A DNA stretch of 64,000 nucleotides, from the NCBI GenBank assembly GCA_036023115.1, contig JAYKKT010000061.1, positions 16,990,501-17,054,500 of the forward strand, in the 5' to 3' direction. A model generated the notes under the pieces. The model saw nothing but the letters and a program-made list of their open reading frames with translations. It searched no databases and was not told the origin of the DNA. The stretch comes from Brasenia schreberi (lineage: Eukaryota; Streptophyta; Magnoliopsida; Nymphaeales; Cabombaceae). Made by a program: the position numbers and the translations under genes. Shown piece by piece: positions 48,701 through 59,907 of the stretch (its first letter is position 1; every line of letters begins with the position of its first letter).

Positions 48701-49087
48701 GTAGACAATGCTGGTTAGATCCACATGGGAGGTATCAGGTTTGGAATTTTTATTTGGATCCAGAGATTCAAAATATGATTCGTTCTAGTGCTGTTTGCAA
48801 TTTCGAAGTCGATTCAGGAATAATTAAACGGTCAAATTCGTCGCGGAGTTAATTGTGTGGATATTCTTTTCTTGATTGCGCATGGGTGTGAACCCGAAGT
48901 TAATTGTTCTCAAAATCATTAACAAGGCTATCCGTGAACTAAATCATTTAGGTTAGAAGTAACCATCTAGGGGTCATCTTAGAATGAAGGTGCTCTGTGA
49001 AAGGAAAAAAGTGCCTGGTACACCTGTTTGAGACGACAAAAACCCGAACTGAGACGACCCGACCTAGTCAGGATCTGCCACCCCTAG
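45800..49087 (-). mobile_element. hAT transposon, right copy of an inverted pair (near full length)
   Basis: On the minus strand it starts CTAGGGGTGGCAGATCC at about 49087, a typical hAT terminal repeat. A leader rich in GGTTCGGG-like words follows. The BED finger remnant lies near 48137-48040 (YNYCDK with the first cysteine lost, then YDTLRNYIIKKH). Decayed transposase follows, and the dimerisation region lies at 46860-46705 (PSDNILDEHYSNLQSKTLE). Then come the AT-only tract (46510-46010) and a terminal region (46000-45800) aligning with the end of the left copy. About 3.3 kb in all. Frameshifts and stops are many, so no transposase is made. Confidence 0.82.
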
Positions 49088-49489
49088 ATCCAGCACATAT
49101 AACGACGGAATCTGTATAGCCACCTGCGTGATCCTCAATCTGGGGGAAAGGAGGAAGTCAAAAACCATGAAGAGCCGCGCCTACTTTTCCAGGAACGCCA
49201 ATTGTAAAGCCGCGCCTATTTCCACCCTCTCACTTGTGGAAGCTTCGCCTTCTCTTCTCATCAATCTCAAAGCTGTCAAGTTAGATAAGTCTGGTTCCCT
49301 CATTACTACTAGCATCTCCCGTCATACCATTGTAGACTTGGTTCAAACGTAATGACATTGAAGCAGAAGACTTGATCAATAAGTGAGCCGTATGACGAAT
49401 CAAAATTTTATTTTCTTCTATCGATGGTTTAACTACATGCACAGATCTCTGTTAAGATGACCATTATGGAGGAGGCTTTTACATGCGGC

Positions 49490-49605
49490 TCTAACAAAGA
49501 AGGGGTTCATATTGTAAAAGCAAGGTCAACTTGGTGTGAAAGTCGCACCAAGGCACAGAAAATGGGTTCCAATCCCATGAGTTCTCATTGTTTTCAATTT
49601 GTCTG
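49490..49605 (+). repeat. tRNA-like SINE relic upstream of the dynein light chain gene
   Basis: ATGGGTTCCAATCCCATGAG is B-box-like with a good stem. The A-box side, near GCGGCTCTAACAAAG, is weak. It ends about 100 bp before the TATA box. Confidence 0.35.
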
Positions 49606-49704
49606 CATAGAAAAATATTGACTACAGTGTGAAAACGACGATAATTAAGAAAATTCTCCGCGTGTTAGTCTATCCAGTTAATGGAGGGAGAGAGAGAAAG
49701 ATTA

Positions 49705-49712
49705 GTATAAAT
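49705..49712 (+). promoter_or_regulatory. TATA box of the dynein light chain gene
   Basis: TATAAATA, preceded by a GA-rich run (GGGAGAGAGAGAAAG). It lies 237 bp before the ATG, which would give a leader of about 200 nt. Confidence 0.65.
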
Positions 49713-49941
49713 ACCACCCCGACTGAAGTCATTACCATATTGTAGGATTTGAGATACAAGTGAGGGAGCACTCTTTCTTTCCTCACAAGTCCACGGGCAC
49801 TTTCAGGGGTTTTCTCAGAGAGGAAGAAGACATTACCTTCTCTTCCTCCTCCAAATTAAGGTGGGAAAAGGAAGAGCTTTTAATTGTTATTACCTCCTTG
49901 TTGTGGCGCTGCCCTGCCCAAGTAAGAAAAATTAAAGGAAG

Positions 49942-50347
49942 ATGTTGGAGGGGAGGGCTTTTGTTCACGACACAGACATGCCGGTGGCGATGCAAATCCA
50001 TGCCATGAGCTCCGCTTCTCGTGCACTTGATCTCAATGACGTCTTAGACTGCAGAAATATCGCTGCCCACATAAAAAAGGTGAGTGTTTTGGTTGTTGAA
50101 TTTCACTTCTAGTCTTGTTCTTCTGTACTCCATATTCTCTCCGCGCTTTCATCAATTAATATGGTTGGTTCCTCAGTTGTTAGTGCTTGTGGGGTGTGTG
50201 CAGGAATTCGATGCAATCTATGGGTGTGGATGGCAATGTGTTGTGGGTTCAAAATTCGGTTGCTTCTTTACCCACTCCGAGGGAACCTTCATTTACTTCT
50301 GCTTGGAGACTCTCAATTTCTTGATCTTCAAGGGAACTACCAAGTGA
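49942..50347 (+). CDS. LC8-type dynein light chain, plant form
   Basis: Two exons, 49942-50079 and 50204-50347, with a GT-AG intron of 124 bp (AAG|GTGAGT and GTGTGCAG|GAA). The product is 93 aa and complete. Exon 1 begins MLEGRAFVHDTDMPVAMQ and ends AAHIKK. Exon 2 begins EFDAIYGCGWQCVVGS and contains FGCFFTHSEGTFIYF, the conserved LC8 dimer and target-binding strand. The length matches the family. LC8 proteins are small homodimers that clamp short motifs in partner proteins. Land plants keep them although flowering plants lack dynein heavy chains, so the role is as a dimerisation hub rather than as a motor part. The ATG chosen is the first in frame after the TATA box and gives the family N-terminus. 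No break is seen. Confidence 0.92.
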
Positions 50348-52300
50348 TTAAAATTCCTCACATGGTTCGTTCCTTTGCCTTCCTTCCTGGGTTCTGCGAA
50401 TGTCGGTGAGAAAGGATTCCGATGGCGCAGGTTTCGAAAATAGCAGTTGGAACCCCGTTTAGTGGTGTGCATTTAAATTCCTGTAAGATCTGCTCTCTCT
50501 CTCTCACACACACATGCACACACACACACGAGACAACGCATATACTGTATCTGTATGCCTTTGAACAATAATCAGAGATATGTAGTTTCCTGCAATATGA
50601 TGTAAGCACATTTTACTGATCTAATCATACGCTCCCTTACGGTGCCGCGATCAATATTGACAATCGGTATTAGGCAGCCAGACTTAAGAAAATCAGAGCT
50701 GCATCTTAAGATCAATCCGGTGGTTCAGAGCAGATTATTGTTGGCCGAGCAGACAAAGGCTGACAAAATAGACGCAATTCAATTATAGCGCTCTATGAGA
50801 AAGCCCTCAACTGACTTGGTTTTCGTTGCGAAGTGCGCAGAGCCTTACTCTCATCCAATCCATCCAGTGATTCCTGAGCTTTCACAGGCTACCTTCACAA
50901 GCAAAAGCAAACGTTGAGGGGTAATTCTTCAGCTTCATATTTAAGGGTTGAGCCTTCCAAATCTGTCACTTCAGGTCACGGGAGAGAATATGTGATTTGA
51001 AATCACTGTTCGAAAAGTCACTCACATGATGGGTCATCACCCCGTGCGTTCAAGTAAAAAAGTTTCTCAACTCACCAGCTAAAAGCAAGAATTCATATCT
51101 TATTAAAGAAGAAATACGAAGTCACACAAACAATAATAGCTGTCTATCTTGGAAGGGCACTCCATGACTATAGTGTGATTCGCTTCGCAAGATGGTCTTG
51201 ACACACGAAACGCTTAGAAAAGAAAAGGAACATCTCTTTGTTGATCTGGGAATCGATAAAGAACATTTGAATATGTCACCAGAGCTTAATCGGATGTTCT
51301 GTGCCTATGAAAGTACGTGAACGCGGCGTGCCAAAAGATGTTACACATCTGTCGTTAAAGAGTTATTTATAAGGTTCAGAAGATTTTGAAGGTTCTTGAG
51401 AATCAATCCTAAGCCAAATATCTCAGTCGACTCCTTAGAAAGCGAGTTTTCCGAGGAGGTGGGTCTTGCTTGTGGGAAGCAAGAAATTATAAGAAAGAGA
51501 AATAAACAAAAAGAAGCAAGAAAGCAGAATGAAGAAAAATGGTCCATTAAAAAAGAGTCACAAGAAAAAATAGACAAAGCTAACCTAAAGTAAAGAAGAA
51601 AAGAAAGAATTAACAGAATGTAGTTGTAATTTGGTATTATTAGATGCGATTGGATGCAATACTTGGTCTTCTCCTCTGGGCTTCTTTCTTCCTTAATTCT
51701 GACTCATATTGGTCTCCTTCTTCGGCAATGTTATCTCCCTTAATTTCTGTGTTGCCTATTGTTTACTGTTTAATGTGGTTCATCATCTATATGAATATAT
51801 TTACTTAGTTATCATCGTTTATTCTTCTGTTATCATGGTTCTCTTGGTTTTTTTAGAGACTTCAATAAGAGATTATTTTTCAGCGGTTACACTCTTATAG
51901 GAAAAAAAAAGAGGAGAGAAGGAAAAAAAAAAGGGGAAAAAAAAGAGATTATAAAGAATAAGCAACTGAATGGCCACTTTTGCCAATCTCTTGAGTATAA
52001 AAATGTACACCTATCATGGCTTTACTATTTTTTTCCCTTTCTTTCTAGAAAGAATAAGAAAAAAAGAAAGAGAGATTTACTTATGTTTATAACCTTTATA
52101 CTAAGTCCTCAACATGCAAAGTATGCACCATCTTCTTATTTTCTTTTCACGAGGACTATTTTGCTTGGTATGGAGGTTCTCCTTTATTTTTCGTTTTGTT
52201 AATAATTGCAGCCTAGCAAAGAATTGTCTACGGTGCCCTTGAGTGAATCTTTTGTGAGATCTGATTCAGAACAAGGTATCCGTTTCTCTGTTTTTCTTTT
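50348..52300. other. downstream of the light chain gene, no further gene supported
   Basis: It holds the probable 3' UTR of the light chain gene, (CT)n and (CA)n runs near 50494-50528, and a lysine-rich ORF (51396-51593) due to purine-rich sequence. Nothing else was recognised. Confidence 0.45.
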
Positions 52301-52304
52301 ACCT

Positions 52305-52420
52305 ACAATTGGGAGGCTGAAGCATGCGTCCCCCGGGTATTGAACTCATGATCAGCTTCAATTTGTGACTTCACCATCGATCCAAGTGACCTATTGCTCA
52401 TGCTGCAAGGTATCCTGTTT
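52305..52420 (-). repeat. tRNA-derived SINE relic
   Basis: Minus strand ATAGGTCACTTGGATCGATGG is A-box-like and GATCATGAGTTCAATACC B-box-like. It ends CCCGGGGGACGCATGCTTC, as in the family copy at 11335-11450. Confidence 0.5.
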
Positions 52421-54204
52421 TTGTAACTAATTCAAAATGGCGTTTCACATTAAAATCGAAAAAAATGGGATTCAGAAATTCAATCAAACAGACTTCGATC
52501 AAATAGATTGCAGGTGTCAAAGTTGACTCGCTACTCATAAGTTTCGAGTTTGATGCCGAGCAGAACTTGGAACTTAGAGCAGAAAAAAATTAAGTCTAGT
52601 TTTTTTGAAACCTTGTATCAAATACACTCTCGAATGTGCCAACTATTTATCTTGATATGGGCTGGTTTTAATTTTCCCAAAGTTGAAGAACTGAATCCTT
52701 GGATAGAACACCTCATCCAGAAAAGTAGTGGCAGATCTAAATTGAACCAAAGTGGGGCATCGCCTCATTAAGTATTCGGAAATTGATCAATCTGTGGTGA
52801 TATTTGGCATCTATGAGACAATATTGCTTTAGGCATTTTCTCTATTGAATGAACAATATTAGGGCTTTGAAATCACCAGCACTTCTGACTTCTGACTCTG
52901 AAGAACCAGCGTCCGCCGCAGTTAGTTCGTATGGAGAAGAGTACTCAGTACTACAAAGATTAACGACCCTACATATCTACGCGTGAGGATAAATGAATCT
53001 CTCAACAATCAATGTGATGGGAGAAAGTGGCCGAGAGCAAATATCTGAAATAGGTAGGGTCAGATGCTACTGCCCCCTCCCTCCGACCCCCAAGAAGTTG
53101 ACAGAAATGTGAAATAATTAGAGAAAAGTGCAAGGAAGACCAAACTGTTGAAGAAGGATTTTTCATACTTCCTTGGGTAAAGCTGTATAAATGGAATCAC
53201 GCAGGGTCCCTGCCAGGGAATCTATCTTTGCTTTCCCTTTTCACAATCGATGCCATTAATTGCAAGAAAAGTCGAGCTGTTCGAGTGGAAACAGAAGTAT
53301 GGTTGTTACACTACGTCTCTTGTCTCAAACTAACAGTATTAGTATATCATTTTCACCGTGGTTCCTCTCTTTATTTTTCTTTTTTTCTTTATGATAAATA
53401 TATAATATCTTTCGGTATACAATCTTGCATAAAAATATCTTCACTTTTTTATTTGAGATGATAAACAAAAAAACTTTTAATGCACCATGTATTTATCACT
53501 ACAAATATACACATAAATATAAAGAGGGAGAGACATTCCAGCTTATATATGAACACATTATTGATGTGTGAGAGTCTCTATTAACACATCAAGCTCAAGA
53601 TAATAGATGGGAGAAGGAGGGTCAACTCTCACGTATTTTTATTGATGTTGAAGTTTTAAATATGTACTATATGTTAACTTATTTATGCAGGTGATTTTTT
53701 ACGCATACAAAGCAATTGATGCTTTTAATCCTGAAAGCTACTTCTCTTGGGCAGTCTCCTTTTTTTCTTTCTAGCATCAGCTCACCGAAACCATTTAAAA
53801 TACTTTTCATTTATATAAATAATTGTTTTAGTTACTCATTTTAGAAACACTATTTTTTTAAATTTTAAGGTTTTTAAAATATTGTTTAACAATATTTAAT
53901 TGATGTGACGGACATGTGTTTTGAGTGAAAACCTCTAATTTGGCTACACATTTCCTTCTGAACTACGATTTGTAAAGGGATTTTTGTTATTGAGTCTTTT
54001 ATAATTAGGTGGTTGCATAGTTGTATGAAGCACCCAAACAGAGTATGAGAGAAAATGCCTAAATTATATGCCTGTCAATGTTGTGCTATTGCTGACAGAT
54101 GTTCAATTGTAAATCTGCACTCCTTGTAAAGTTTTTTTAAGTAAAAATGACTATTACTTCCACTTGTAAGGATAGATGAAACACATGCACACAATACTAT
54201 ACAC

Positions 54205-54206
<2 letters not shown>
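52421..54206. other. intergenic, no gene seen
   Basis: Short ORFs only. Moderately to strongly AT-rich. Confidence 0.4.

Positions 54207-54280
<74 letters not shown>
54207..54280. repeat. (TA)n microsatellite, about 37 units
   Basis: An uninterrupted run of TA dinucleotides of about 74 bp. Confidence 0.95.
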
Positions 54281-54288
<8 letters not shown>

Positions 54289-54299
54289 TGTCCCCATAA

Positions 54300-54904
54300 C
54301 CAATGACTCAACCACTCGGTTTTAGTTGGCCTAGATCCTGGAATTGAAACAGAACCGCCACGAGTTCTAGAACAGCTAGTTTCGGGGCAGTTCGGGTTTG
54401 GATTCTAGAGCCGTCCTGAATCTGTTATCACCTTTAAAAAAAAATCTTCTTTTTAAATAGGACAACACAGTGCGTCTGAGACTAACTCGGTACCCCGTGC
54501 GAAAGTGAGCAGTGCCTTGCCGTTGAGCTGAAGATAATGTGGTCTTCAAACAAAATATTTATGCCCTTTCTCTTTTGAGACTCCTAAAGAGTCAAATTTT
54601 CCACCAGCGGTTCTATTGTAAGGACCGTTTGTCGTTGGGCTAAATGTCCATTTGTGATACGGGATTTCAAAAAAAAGTTACAAACACAAGCTGCAGTTTT
54701 GGAACCGCTGGTTTCAGTTATGGTTCCTGGCCAGTTTCCAAACACAACGAACATTAACTCAACCAGGGGGTCCTCGGTTTCGGTTGTAGTTTTGGGACTG
54801 GTTCGACCCATTTTGGTTACCGACAGTTCTGTGTTCTGTCCGAACTGCCGAGCTGGTTTTAAACCAGCTATTGTCACATGCATTTCCCTTGCTTTTAAGA
54901 ATTA
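54300..54904. repeat. possible hAT terminal-region relic
   Basis: Two blocks (54315-54425 and 54690-54870) are rich in GGTTTCGG, GTTCGGG, CTAGAAC and AACCGC words, like the terminal regions of the hAT copies near 39340-39580 and 45800-46000. No transposase and no clean ends are visible. The open frames on both strands are by-products. Confidence 0.3.
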
Positions 54905-57900
54905 GTGTATGAAGAAAACAAATCCTATAGTACTCTTTCTATCATCAATATTTCCACTCCAATCACTATTTGGAGTATCCTACAAGATAAAAACTATTAG
55001 CATGTGCATAAAACATACCATAACTATAAGTACCTTTGATATAGCATAGAATTATTTTTGCCACTTTCAAATGAGTTATTATAGAATGCTCTATAAATCG
55101 ACTAATGACTCCAACTCTATAGAGAATATCAGACCACATACACATCAAGTAACGAAGGCTTCCAATAAGATAATATAAGTGGAGTTTACCGATTCTCCAT
55201 CACCATTACAAGTCAACTTTGTCTCACAATCCATTGGCCTGTTAATCGGATTGCAATCGTTCATCTTACACCTTTTAAGTATCTCATTTGCATAGCCTTC
55301 TTATAAAATAAAGATTTCATCTTCTATTTGTCTCACTTCAATTCTGAGAAAGTAAGACATGAAGCCACTATATGTCATGTCAAACTCTTGAACTATATTC
55401 TTCTTAAACTCTTCAAACATCATATGATTGTTGTCGGTAAAAATCAAATCAACATATATACACACAAGTAAACTCACACCATTCTTACAAGTTGTAGAGT
55501 AGAGTGCATGCTCATATAGATATTTTAGAAAATTAACATCTATGAGATACTTATCAATTCTACTATTCCAAGCTCATGAAACTTACTTCAATCCATAAAG
55601 AGCTTTCTTCAATCTAAGCACTTAATTTTCATATTATTTCTCAATATAATCCAAAGGTTGTTCAATATAAACTTCATCTTCTAGATAACCATTCAAAATA
55701 CAGATTTCACATCCATTTGAAACATTTTTCATACATTTTGAGCAGATAATGAAATAATTAACCAAATAATCTTAAATGAAAAACAAGAGCAAATACCTCA
55801 TCATAGTCCACACCGGCTTGTTGTTTGTATCCTTTGGCCACTAAATGAGGATTGTGTCTTTGAACTTTACCATTTGTATTCTTCTTTATCTTGTAAATCT
55901 ACTTCACTCCAATTATTTGATATCCTTCGGGCAATGTTGCAAGCTCACATATTTTATTCTTCTTTATTGCATATATTTCTTCATCCATCACTTATTTTTA
56001 TTGCTCATTATTTAATACTTCTTCAATACCTATTGGTTTACAACCACCAAGAAAATAAAACAAGAGGTCATTTGGCAACCTTATCTTTGGATTAAGACTT
56101 TTATCTTCTTCATCTTCTAGTGGCGTAGTAGAGTTGATGGGTCCTCCATTAGTTTCTTCAAATTCAATAGGTGGTATTAAATTTGTTCCTTTTCTTCAAA
56201 GCTTCCACATTCTTTCTCATTGAAATCAACATCTCTATTAATGATTTTTCTTTCATTATTTGGATCATAGAGCTTACATACCTTACTCTAACATCATATC
56301 CAATGAAGATATCCATTCACTTCGATCATCAAGCTTGAATATTTTTTCTTTAGGTACATAAGCATAAGTGATACTCTCAAATGAGAAACATTTGGTGAAC
56401 CCATTCCAAGCTTCTTGAAGAGTTTTATTTTTCATACTCCTTGTAGGGCTTCTATTCAACAAATATACCACACAATCTACCGCCTCTATCCAAAACTCTT
56501 TTGGTAACATTTTGGTTTTTATCGTACTTCAAACCATATTAAGAATCTTTGTGTTACTCTGTTTTGTTGAGGCAAATAAGGTACAATAAGTACATGATTA
56601 ACACTATTCTCTTTGTAGTAAGCTTCAAATTCTTCTGATGTAAATCCCTTGTCACGATCCAATCTTAGTGCTTTGATATGAACGCTTTTCTCCTCTAAGA
56701 TTCTTGAACTTCTTGAAGTAATAAAAAACTTCTAATTTTTCTTTGAAAAAATTTACTCAAGTTTTCTTACTATAGTCATCAATAAAAGTAAGAAAGCATT
56801 TATGCTCACCAAGTGATGATGATGTGATATATTCGCACATGTTTGTGTAAATGAGTTATATAGATTTGCTTGCTTTCCATTGTGACTCCTTTGGAAAAAA
56901 AATTGATGTTGCATGCTATAAATACATCATTCACGTGATTGATTTGGATACTCTATGCAAGATAATCCCTTCACCATATTATTTTTGTAAGGATCTTTAA
57001 GGCTTTCAAAGTTAACATACATGTACCTCAAATGTCAAAGATATGGGACTTCTTTAGCACAAGTCATCAAGCACATCAATATATCAGTTCTATTAAAAGA
57101 AACATTTGGTTCTTTGTCATTTCCACTTTGCAAAGCAACTTGTCCTCCATTTCTCTTATTGAAAGACTATTATTCTTCACATGGATTTGGTAGCCTTTGT
57201 CTAAGTGTTGTCCCAAGCTTATGATATTGCACTTTATTTTCAGTACATAATAAACATCGATGATGACTTTGACTTTCAATCTTTATCCAAATTAAGATAT
57301 CACTTTTTTCCTTCACGAATATTTTAGAGATGAATCTCCAAAAGTAACCTCTTTATTTATAGATTCATCAAGATTCATAAAGAGCTCTTTTTTTCCACTT
57401 ATATAGTTGCTAGCACTAGTATCAAGATATCATATCTAGTCATATTGTTTTTACTATCCTTGTATGCTAATAAGAAAACTGGTTCATATTCATTCTTTTC
57501 TTCAACATAGTTGGCTTTTTCTTTGCAATCATTTTGGCTTCGAGTCCAACATTTACTTTCATAATGATCATACTTTTTATACTCAAAAGTATTGAATTTG
57601 AGCTTTATTGTGATGATCACCTCCTCGTGCAAAACCTCATTTTCCTCATCCTTGATTCAAACTCTAAGCCTCTGCTATTTTCTCTGAATTGTAAACACCC
57701 CTTTCTCCTTTTTCACCTATTCCACCTCGAGCAAGTCCTCGAACTCTACCTCATCCTCTTCCATATTATTCTCTTTGATCTCCTAAAGAGACCTTTGATT
57801 GAAGTGCTTGTTCCGATGATTGGTATTTTCTCTTCATCAATCTTTAGTCGCGGTCTTCCAAGGATCTCATAAGTTTACCCACGATCATGGATTCTAAATT

Positions 57901-58300
57901 GCTTGATTCTTCAATGACTACTACAATATAATCAAACTTTGAATCCATTGACATTAATATTTTTTCTACAACACGATTATCTTCAACTCCTCCATCATAC
58001 CTCTTTAGTTTGACACTAACTTATGTTTCTTCATTTATAAGCATTCAAACTCTCCTCTAAGAGTTTGAAGCTTAACTTTCTTCACATTTTCAATACCTTT
58101 ATAGGTGTTTTGAAGAGTCTCCAAAGCTTGCCTTGCACTTGTTGCGATTACAACTTTGTAAAATTTATATCATATATACACATATATGAAAGTCATTTGA
58201 AATAGGATGTAAGCGTTCTCCAAGCAATACAAGAATTCTCTCTATATCCCAAAGCTCTATCCGAGTATAATTTTTTTCATAATATTCTACGTTTCATACT
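54905..58300 (-). pseudogene. Ty1/copia gag-pol, decayed and without LTRs
   Basis: Read on the minus strand, the order is gag end (about 58150-57900), zinc-knuckle and linker region with YKKYDHYESKCW (57632-57399), protease to integrase region with VYYVLKIKCNIISLGQHLDKG (57279-57076), integrase core (56510-56283, FWIEAVDCVVYLLNRSPTRS), then reverse transcriptase and RNase H entry (55148-54920, KVAKIILCYIKGT, then GYSK and DWSGNIDDRKST). This matches full-length copia pol order. Frameshifts and stops separate the pieces. The sequence stops within RNase H at about 54905, where a different repeat begins, so the 3' end and both LTRs are missing. It is a different family from the elements at 5852 and 30734. 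Confidence 0.8.
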
Positions 58301-59600
58301 TAATTTTTTCAATAATTGTTATTAGGAACTAACATGGAATCCAGCATGAAGCAACTTCAAGTTTCTTGCCTCACCAAAGAATACCATGAGAGATAGAGCA
58401 TTCAAATGAAAGCACACCTTGGTTGTCAAGATGCTTGAAAAGGAGTCAAAAAAAGATACGTCGAGCCTTTAGTCCAAGAAGAAGTCATGAATAATCGACA
58501 AAAAGATACTCTTTGAGACTTAAAAAAGATAGTTAAGAACACTCTTTTTCTAATATATCAAAGAATATGCACACGCCAACTGCTTATTTTGAATGGATTT
58601 CGCAAATATAGGAGATGGACTCAAGAGAACCTTCAACTTAAGTCCTGCGGAAGTTCATATTTGCTGCAAAAAATACCTCATTCGTAGAGTAAAATCTTAA
58701 ATAAGGTTACTTTTAGTGTCAAAACTAAGCAAATAGTGGTGGTTCGAGAAGATCTTTCCGGATGGCAGTTCTCTTACAAATTTCACTAACCTAGTTTGGA
58801 ACTTACAAACTCCATTAGTAATTTCAATTCTTAACTCTATACATATTTTCCATGCACAGGTAATTACAATGGACACATATTTCCTATGCATTGGGAGACT
58901 AAAGATTTGACCTATAATAATGCAAGATATGTTTTCTGGGTAGAGACAATTAAGATATGACAAAAATTAAATTTATTTCTCAACAATGACATGTCCATAG
59001 GAGTCAATGTGGAGAGAAAAAAAGAGCACATTATTTTAGAATACCAGCTTACAAAATAGAAATAATTGAATTTGAGAGTTGTCATAGCTCAACTCTATAT
59101 GCAAACTGAGTTCAATCTACCCACTTAGCATGATAAAATTTGAGATCGTTTATATAAGCAGAACATCATGCAAAAAAACAAGATAAGTTTGATATCAATA
59201 AGATCAACATTAACAAAACAACAAGAAGTTTCAATCTTTTCTTGATCTTTTGCTTCTCTCTCACAAGTTGGAACATAAAATATTACTCCTAAAAATTAAC
59301 AAGTTAGTAGCTTCTAGATCATTTCTGAAAATGAAAAGCAAGCACACAAGACAAGATATTCTGCTACCATAATTCATAAGGCACCTTGTTCCTATTTAGT
59401 GATTCAATTTCATATCAATAGTGATCTTTAGGTGTGGAGGTCAAATGCGTTGAATGTCTTTTGCCTTTTGCTAGTGAAAATTTTTGACATTATCTCCTTT
59501 GTTCTGCATGACGAAAATCATTAGTATAAAAACAAAATTTACTTTACATTGTCAAAAAGCATTATGTTGAGCAACAACCGATATAGAATTTTTTTTTAGG
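58301..59600. other. upstream flank of the copia relic, no gene seen
   Basis: It may hold the remains of a leader or LTR, but no paired repeat was found. AT-rich with short ORFs. Confidence 0.35.
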
Positions 59601-59907
59601 ATAGAGCAAACCATATTTTACTTGAGGAATAGAAGACAAGTACAATTATACTCATATATAAGAATAAGGGAGACATTTATAATTGTAATAAGTATCGAGA
59701 TATCAAGTTAATGAGTCATACTATGAAACTGTGAGAAAGAATTATTGAATATAGGTTGAGAAAAGTATTGAATACAATAGAAAACAAATTTGGATTTATA
59801 CTAGAGAGATCTACTATTGAGGCTCTTCACCTATTGACATCTTATAGTGCATTTTAAAGCAAAAGAAAGAACTTCCAAATTGTATTTATTGATGTTGAAA
59901 AGGCTTA
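59600..59907 (+). mobile_element. older RTE-type LINE, left half of the interrupted copy
   Basis: It carries reverse transcriptase text such as IPIYKNKGD-like, KLMSHTMKL and FGFILERSTIEALHLL, ending at FIDVEKA. The copy continues after 63141 with DRVSKDIL-like text, so the younger LINE sits at the E-K-A-Y-D codons of this one. Confidence 0.75.

Noticed and set aside
49128..49352. Plus-strand ORF of 74 aa between the hAT end and the light chain gene
   Set aside because: No recognisable domain and no promoter or splice evidence.
51396..51593. Lysine- and glutamate-rich ORF of 65 aa
   Set aside because: Purine-rich low-complexity DNA, no domain, no splice or promoter support.
54075..54311. ORF with a long Ile-Tyr repeat
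   Set aside because: It is the translation of a (TA)n microsatellite.
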